Positions 60,694 through 64,000 of a DNA stretch of 64,000 nt are shown here, piece after piece. Source of the stretch: Zhongshania sp. R06B22 (lineage in GTDB: Bacteria > Pseudomonadota > Gammaproteobacteria > Pseudomonadales > Spongiibacteraceae); NCBI RefSeq assembly GCF_040892595.1, contig NZ_JBFRYB010000001.1, positions 1,426,001-1,490,000 of the forward strand, written 5' to 3'. A program made the position numbers and the translations under genes. How positions within the stretch are numbered: position 1 is the first letter of the stretch; every line of letters starts with the position of its first letter. The notes below the pieces were generated by a model. The model saw nothing but the letters and a program-made list of their open reading frames with translations. It made no database searches and was not told the DNA's origin.

Positions 60694-62319
60694 ATGACAG
60701 ATAATAAGGATCCTATGGTTCCTGATGGAAGGGTCAACGCGATTGATACCGACTATCAAGTAGGCCAAGACAATATTCTAGTTAATCTCGGCCCTTTTGG
60801 TTTAGATATACACAATAGAGTTTTTGCTATCTCAGCACTTATGGTAATTGCCTTTGTTGCTCTTACTCTATTTTTCCAGGAACAAGCCGAGCCCATGTTT
60901 AATGGGGTAAAAAACTGGTTAACCACTAATTTGGACTGGTTTTTTATTAGTGCGGCAAACGTATTTGTGCTGATCTGCTTAGGTCTTGTGGTTTCCCCTT
61001 TAGGGCGAGTGCGCTTAGGCGGTACTGAGGCGACTCCGGATTACAGTTATTTAGGCTGGTTTTCGATGTTGTTTGCCGCAGGTATGGGCATCGGATTAAT
61101 GTTCTATGGCGTCTCGGAGCCACTGACACATTTTACGACCTCTTTTGCCGGTACGGCAGGCGAAAGCGGTATGCGCACTGATTGGGCTCCACTGAGTGGC
61201 GCCGCAGGGAATGCGGAGTCAGCAGAACGCTTGGCAATGGCCGCCACTATTTATCACTGGGCATTACATCCCTGGGCGATTTACGCAGTGATGGCATTGG
61301 GTTTGGCTTTGTTTTCTTTTAACAAAGGTTTACCCCTGACTATTCGCTCCGTATTTTATCCGATTTTGGGTGAGCGAGTATGGGGCTGGCCTGGTCATAT
61401 CATCGATATTTTGGCGGTGTTGGCAACCTTGTTTGGTTTGGCTACCTCCTTGGGTTTGGGTGCATCTCAAGCTGCTGCCGGCTTGCACCATCTGTTTGGT
61501 ATTGCTCTAGGGGAAACGACCCAGATCTTGTTAGTGATTGGGATCACCTCTTTAGCGCTGATCTCAGTGGTAAGGGGCTTGGATGCGGGGGTCAAAAAAT
61601 TATCTGAAATCAATATGATTCTTGCACTGCTGCTACTGTTCTTTGTAGTGATCGTAGGCCCGACCCTCGCTATCGCGACAGGTTTCTTTGAAAACATCGT
61701 AGCCTATTTCCGTTATTTGCCAGAATTAGCGAACCCTGTGGGACGTGAAGATAGTAATTTTGCCTCCGGTTGGACTGCATTTTACTGGGCGTGGTGGATA
61801 TCTTGGAGTCCTTTTGTGGGCATGTTCATTGCCCGGGTGTCTCGTGGTCGCACAGTACGTGAATTTATTATTTCAGTATTGTTGATACCCTCGGTCGCCT
61901 GTGTATTTTGGATGACCGTGTTTGGCGGTACAGCGATAAAACAAGTGGTGGTAGACGGTTTTCAGAAGGTAGTTGAGACTGATTTGCCTTTGCAGCTGTT
62001 TACAATGCTTGAAGCGCTGCCCTTGTCCAGTATCACCTCGTTCATTGCCATTGTGCTGGTGATCGTATTTTTTGTGACCTCATCTGATTCCGGATCGCTG
62101 GTCATTGATGTGATTTCCGCGGGCGGCAAGGTTGAATCGCCAACCCCACAACGAGTCTTCTGGTGCGTATTTGAAGGTCTGGTTGCGGTATCTCTGATTG
62201 TGGGTGGCGGCTTAGTTGCCTTACAAGCGATGGCGATATCTACTGGCTTGCCATTTACCTTGGTGCTGTTGGTAGCCGCGTTTTCCACGGTCAAAGGTTT
62301 GATGTCAGAGCCTAGATAG
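60694..62319 (+). CDS. BCCT-family betaine/choline/carnitine transporter
   Basis: A 541-aa inner-membrane symporter with twelve transmembrane segments. The unwound TM3 glycine stretch is AAGMGIGLMFYGVSEPLTHF, and the aromatic substrate box and signature are seen in FYWAWWISWSPFVGMFIARVSRGRTVREFI. Members take up glycine betaine, choline, carnitine or similar compounds with Na+ or H+. The substrate is not fixed by sequence. AAGGAC precedes the ATG. A porin gene lies directly upstream and a signalling protein gene downstream. Confidence 0.93.
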   Translation: MTDNKDPMVPDGRVNAIDTDYQVGQDNILVNLGPFGLDIHNRVFAISALMVIAFVALTLFFQEQAEPMFNGVKNWLTTNLDWFFISAANVFVLICLGLVVSPLGRVRLGGTEATPDYSYLGWFSMLFAAGMGIGLMFYGVSEPLTHFTTSFAGTAGESGMRTDWAPLSGAAGNAESAERLAMAATIYHWALHPWAIYAVMALGLALFSFNKGLPLTIRSVFYPILGERVWGWPGHIIDILAVLATLFGLATSLGLGASQAAAGLHHLFGIALGETTQILLVIGITSLALISVVRGLDAGVKKLSEINMILALLLLFFVVIVGPTLAIATGFFENIVAYFRYLPELANPVGREDSNFASGWTAFYWAWWISWSPFVGMFIARVSRGRTVREFIISVLLIPSVACVFWMTVFGGTAIKQVVVDGFQKVVETDLPLQLFTMLEALPLSSITSFIAIVLVIVFFVTSSDSGSLVIDVISAGGKVESPTPQRVFWCVFEGLVAVSLIVGGGLVALQAMAISTGLPFTLVLLVAAFSTVKGLMSEPR

Positions 62320-62336
62320 CCAGCGACTTGGCGTGC

Positions 62337-62370
62337 GCTCGCCTTGAAGCCATAATGCTTTGAGGCGAGC
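62337..62370. other. 14-bp hairpin between BCCT gene and DUF294 gene
   Basis: GCTCGCCTTGAAGC (62337-62350) pairs with GCTTTGAGGCGAGC (62357-62370), two G-U pairs, 6-base loop. No U-tract follows. It may be an attenuator or mRNA end protector. Confidence 0.5.
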
Positions 62371-62397
62371 CAAACTAGTAAAGTAGGGAGCTGAATA

Positions 62398-64000
62398 ATG
62401 CAGGCTGATCAATCCGAAGTGTTGGATTTTTTTCGGCGTCACCCACCATTTTCGACTTTACCTGACAAAGTGCTGGGCGAGGTTGCCAATAATATTGAAG
62501 TCGCTTATTACCGAGCGAAGTCGGATATATTGCCTTTAGGGCAAGATAATCATCAGTGGTACGTCATCCGCAGCGGCGCGGTAGAAGTATTTCGCCGAGA
62601 CGGACAATTATATAATCGCCTGAAAGCGGGCGAATTTTTTGGCGAACAAAGTTTAATGCTTAATCGCCCAGTTCGTTTCCCCGTTACCGCTCTTGAAGAT
62701 ACCCTCGTGTACCTTATCGGCGAGGAAACCTTTAATTATTTATTCGATAATTTCGAGCATTTTGCAGATTTTGTCGAAGTGGAAGATCAAACCCGTTTAC
62801 GCCAATCCATGCTCAAGCGGGAAGACGATAATAACTTGCTAACGGCTAAAGTGGCCACTTTAATCACCGCCATACCCGTCACCGTATACTCCACCACCAC
62901 GGTGCATCAAGCCGCCATTCGCATGACCGAGGAAAACGTCTCCTCATTATTAATCATTCGTTCCGAACAAGATCAGACAGACCAAGAAGCTCCAGTTATC
63001 GGCATTATTACTGACTTGGATATTCGTGAGCGCATGGTTGCACAGGGATTAAGTAGTGATATTCCGGTGGCGGATGTTATGACGTCTGAACTGATTTATG
63101 TGCAGAGTAATCAGTTTGTGTTTGAAGCGATGATGCTGATGCTAAAACACAATGTGCAGCACCTACCTGTGCTGAAGAAACAAGTGCCTATCGGTCTTAT
63201 TAGTCACCTCGATATTTTACGTTACGAATCGCAGAATAGCCTATTCGTGGTAAGGAGTATTTTTAGCGCCCAAAGCGTCGATGAGTTAGCGGCGCTTACT
63301 CAGGAAGTGCAAGGCTGTTTTACACGCATGGTGCACCAAGACGCCAACTCGCAAATGATTGGCAGTGCGATGGCTGTCGTGGGGCGTAGTTTTAAGCAGC
63401 GCTTGTGTGAGCTTGGCGAGGCACGATTGGGGCCGCCCCCAGTGCCATATTGTTTTTTAGCGTTAGGTTCAATGGCGCGAGGCGAACAACTGATAGTGAC
63501 CGATCAGGATAATGCCATTATTTTAGATGACAGCTTTGAGCCCAAGTTGCACGACGACTATTTTAGGACCTTGGCCGCCTTTGTCAGTGACGGTCTAGCG
63601 CTTTGTGGTTATAGCTATTGCACGGGAAATATAATGGCGAGCAACATTCAGTGGCGACAACCATTGGCTGTTTGGCAGCAATATTTTAGTCAGTGGATAG
63701 AGCAACCTAGCGCCGAGTCATTATTGCACAGCTCAATATTCTTCGACCTAGAAGGCGTGTGGGGTCAGACCAAATGGGCGGAACAACTTAATCGGTTTAT
63801 CCGCCAAAAGGCACAAAAAAATCCGCGATTCTTAGCATGTATGGCACGTAATGCCTTGCTCAGAACCCCGCCCCTGGGATTTTTTAAAGATTTTGTGATG
63901 GAAACAGACGGCCGCCACACTAACTCTATCAACATGAAGCGCCGGGGCACCGCCCCGATCGCCGACCTTGTGCGTCTACATGCATTGGCAGTGGGATCGT
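62398..64000 (+). CDS. CAP_ED/CBS/DUF294 nucleotidyltransferase-like protein, partial
   Basis: This gene runs off the right edge; 534 codons are visible with no stop. ATG at 62398 follows GGGAG. Order: cyclic-nucleotide-binding domain (about residues 15-135), two CBS domains (about 150-285), then the DUF294 nucleotidyltransferase-like domain (about 310-450) with GSMARGEQLIVTDQDN, close to the GSxxRxExxxxTDxDN signature, and the start of the C-terminal helical domain. It probably senses nucleotide levels; related genes often sit beside an exonuclease epsilon-like gene. Placed after the BCCT gene, it may regulate or be cotranscribed with it. Confidence 0.88.
   Translation, partial: MQADQSEVLDFFRRHPPFSTLPDKVLGEVANNIEVAYYRAKSDILPLGQDNHQWYVIRSGAVEVFRRDGQLYNRLKAGEFFGEQSLMLNRPVRFPVTALEDTLVYLIGEETFNYLFDNFEHFADFVEVEDQTRLRQSMLKREDDNNLLTAKVATLITAIPVTVYSTTTVHQAAIRMTEENVSSLLIIRSEQDQTDQEAPVIGIITDLDIRERMVAQGLSSDIPVADVMTSELIYVQSNQFVFEAMMLMLKHNVQHLPVLKKQVPIGLISHLDILRYESQNSLFVVRSIFSAQSVDELAALTQEVQGCFTRMVHQDANSQMIGSAMAVVGRSFKQRLCELGEARLGPPPVPYCFLALGSMARGEQLIVTDQDNAIILDDSFEPKLHDDYFRTLAAFVSDGLALCGYSYCTGNIMASNIQWRQPLAVWQQYFSQWIEQPSAESLLHSSIFFDLEGVWGQTKWAEQLNRFIRQKAQKNPRFLACMARNALLRTPPLGFFKDFVMETDGRHTNSINMKRRGTAPIADLVRLHALAVGS

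Overview
The window is 64 kb of chromosome from a Gram-negative bacterium, most likely a marine or environmental gammaproteobacterium. This is inferred from two TonB-dependent receptors, a 67-kDa-type SppA, a PqiA/MCE lipid-transport set, a DeaD helicase with a C-terminal RNA-binding domain, a tlpA-like/arsC/wrbA/DUF2069 neighbourhood known from pseudomonads and relatives, and wax-ester/triacylglycerol synthesis genes. A member of the Spongiibacteraceae or Cellvibrionales would fit, but the sequence alone does not prove it. I recognise no rRNA, tRNA, insertion sequence, integrase or CRISPR array.

Layout. 0-7.6 kb: TonB receptor, ketopantoate reductase, several small envelope proteins on the minus strand, a class II aldolase-like protein and a Crp/Fnr regulator. 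8.1-12.5 kb: a kaiC-kaiB-(PAS/GAF/GGDEF/EAL) operon whose first half is visibly more GC-rich than its surroundings. 12.7-24.8 kb: housekeeping and stress genes (two DUF4404 proteins, TspO, DCC protein, cytochrome c, DUF481 barrel, MscS channel, SDR, a gene under a near-perfect Fur box, macrodomain, DODA-type dioxygenase, thioredoxin-like lipoprotein, ArsC, WrbA, SppA, GlpE, diacylglycerol kinase). 24.8-34.4 kb: a long minus-strand envelope block running cardiolipin synthase, two PqiA-like half proteins, a six-MCE-domain protein, an RND adaptor and an RND pump. 34.6-41.7 kb: MaoC hydratase, amidohydrolase, hemolysin III-type protein, thioesterase, DeaD and a ChrA-type transporter whose ribosome-binding site lies inside a 15-bp hairpin arm. 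41.8-46.3 kb: a LysR regulator divergent from a HAD-PlsC fusion and a WS/DGAT acyltransferase (storage lipids), then a group II truncated haemoglobin with an FNR-like box.

46.3-58.5 kb is an AT-richer cluster that looks like an accessory catabolic island. A 932-aa MalT/AlkS-type LuxR regulator is divergent from SDR, flavin reductase, [2Fe-2S] ferredoxin, luciferase-like flavin monooxygenase, zinc-ribbon Nudix, second SDR and a small secreted protein; an NADPH-dependent enone reductase and a TonB receptor follow. Together these suggest uptake and oxidation of a small hydrophobic compound, substrate unknown. 59.3-64.0 kb holds a porin, a BCCT transporter and the 5' part of a cyclic-nucleotide/CBS/DUF294 signalling protein that runs off the window.

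Most notable: (i) the Kai operon, in which a KaiC keeps Ser431/Thr432 but has lost the catalytic Glu pair of its second ATPase domain, and the output gene looks like a recombinant fusion to a c-di-GMP phosphodiesterase with a dead GGDEF motif; (ii) the flavin-monooxygenase island with an unassigned ferredoxin, a Nudix enzyme and an unrecognised secreted protein; (iii) RNA or operator structures in front of chrA, deaD and the Fur-boxed gene.
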